A DNA stretch of 50,529 nt from Halorubrum halophilum (lineage in GTDB: Archaea > Halobacteriota > Halobacteria > Halobacteriales > Haloferacaceae), in the NCBI RefSeq assembly GCF_000739595.1, contig NZ_BBJP01000057.1, positions 1 through 50,529 on the forward strand, read 5' to 3'. Each line of letters opens with the position of its first letter. Within the stretch, counting starts at the first letter, position 1. The position numbers and the translations under genes are program-made. Below are positions 50,508-50,529 of the stretch, in pieces. The notes below the pieces were generated by a model, which had not been told where the DNA came from, searched no databases, and was given only the letters and a program-made list of their open reading frames with translations.

Positions 50508-50529
50508 ATGAGCTACGAACTCGATCCGC
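50508..50529 (+). CDS. Start of an unidentified gene (cut by the window end)
   Basis: Only seven codons are present (MSYELDP). An AGGTGA Shine-Dalgarno-like sequence nine bases before the ATG and a TATA-like box about 40 bp before it support a true start with a leader of about 16 bases. No function can be inferred. Confidence 0.45.

Noticed and set aside
1-50529. CRISPR array, transposase or toxin-antitoxin pair
   Set aside because: I looked for evenly spaced repeats, transposase motifs and paired small genes across the window and found none that hold up.

Overview
This window looks like chromosomal DNA of an extremely halophilic archaeon (class Halobacteria), most likely Halorubrum or a close relative. 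The DNA is very GC-rich with strongly GC-biased third codon positions. The proteins are acidic and rich in Asp and Glu. Several promoters have a TATA box 26-28 bp before a leaderless start codon. Many gene families are typical of or restricted to haloarchaea: TrmB, SAMP3, XapX, AbrB-PhoU and KaiC-like ATPases. The genus is an inference; no rRNA is present.

Layout. 1-630 is a gene-free tract with a run of hairpins, leading into the tbp promoter. 631-5667 holds tbp, an orc1/cdc6 initiator gene, a compact replication origin (about 2531-3221) with inverted origin-recognition boxes and an AT-rich unwinding region, and an NADP malic enzyme. 5786-14018 holds membrane proteins (a GDPDase-like protein, MATE, MscS), small zinc-ribbon proteins, a PAC2-family proteasome protein and the TrmB regulator. 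14082-17459 is an XPB/Rad25 helicase interrupted by a 476-residue intein inside helicase motif II. 17479-24293 holds central-metabolism and membrane genes: a TIM-barrel isomerase, a TPP enzyme, a Gfo/Idh/MocA dehydrogenase, DUF418 and FAH. A long hairpin-rich intergenic element lies at about 23203-23560. 24348-28305 holds an overlapping SAMP3 cluster, an AbrB-PhoU regulator and a HTH protein. 28486-28596 is an intron-containing tRNA-Glu. 28701-37711 holds amino-acid and cofactor genes (trans-sulfuration enzyme, hydroxyacid dehydrogenase, NAD synthetase), TruA, cyclophilin, a Tat-exported ferritin-like protein, XapX, a universal stress protein and an M28 peptidase. 37803-50162 holds tRNA-Gly, a KaiC-like ATPase with DPFG repeats, NAD kinase, several membrane proteins, a Tat lipoprotein, aspS, larC, a phosphate transporter, a divergent cis-prenyltransferase and tRNA-Ser(UGA). 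The window ends in a short partial gene.

How the genes work together. The orc gene reads away from the origin it sits beside, the usual haloarchaeal arrangement. samp3 and its two downstream genes overlap by a few bases and are probably cotranscribed; samp3 encodes an extra Ala after the diglycine, while its partner ends exactly in Gly-Gly. nadE and NAD kinase both serve NAD(P) supply but are not adjacent. PitA and the AbrB-PhoU protein are both linked to phosphate but are also far apart. Most other genes are single transcription units or short pairs.

The strongest items for follow-up are the origin, the intein in the XPB DECH box, the tRNA-Glu intron with a clean bulge-helix-bulge, the 32-bp duplicated 3' end of tRNA-Ser, the SAMP3 tail, the cis-prenyltransferase lacking its catalytic Asp motif, and the hairpin element at 23203-23560. 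I found no CRISPR array, insertion sequence, transposase or recognisable defence system.
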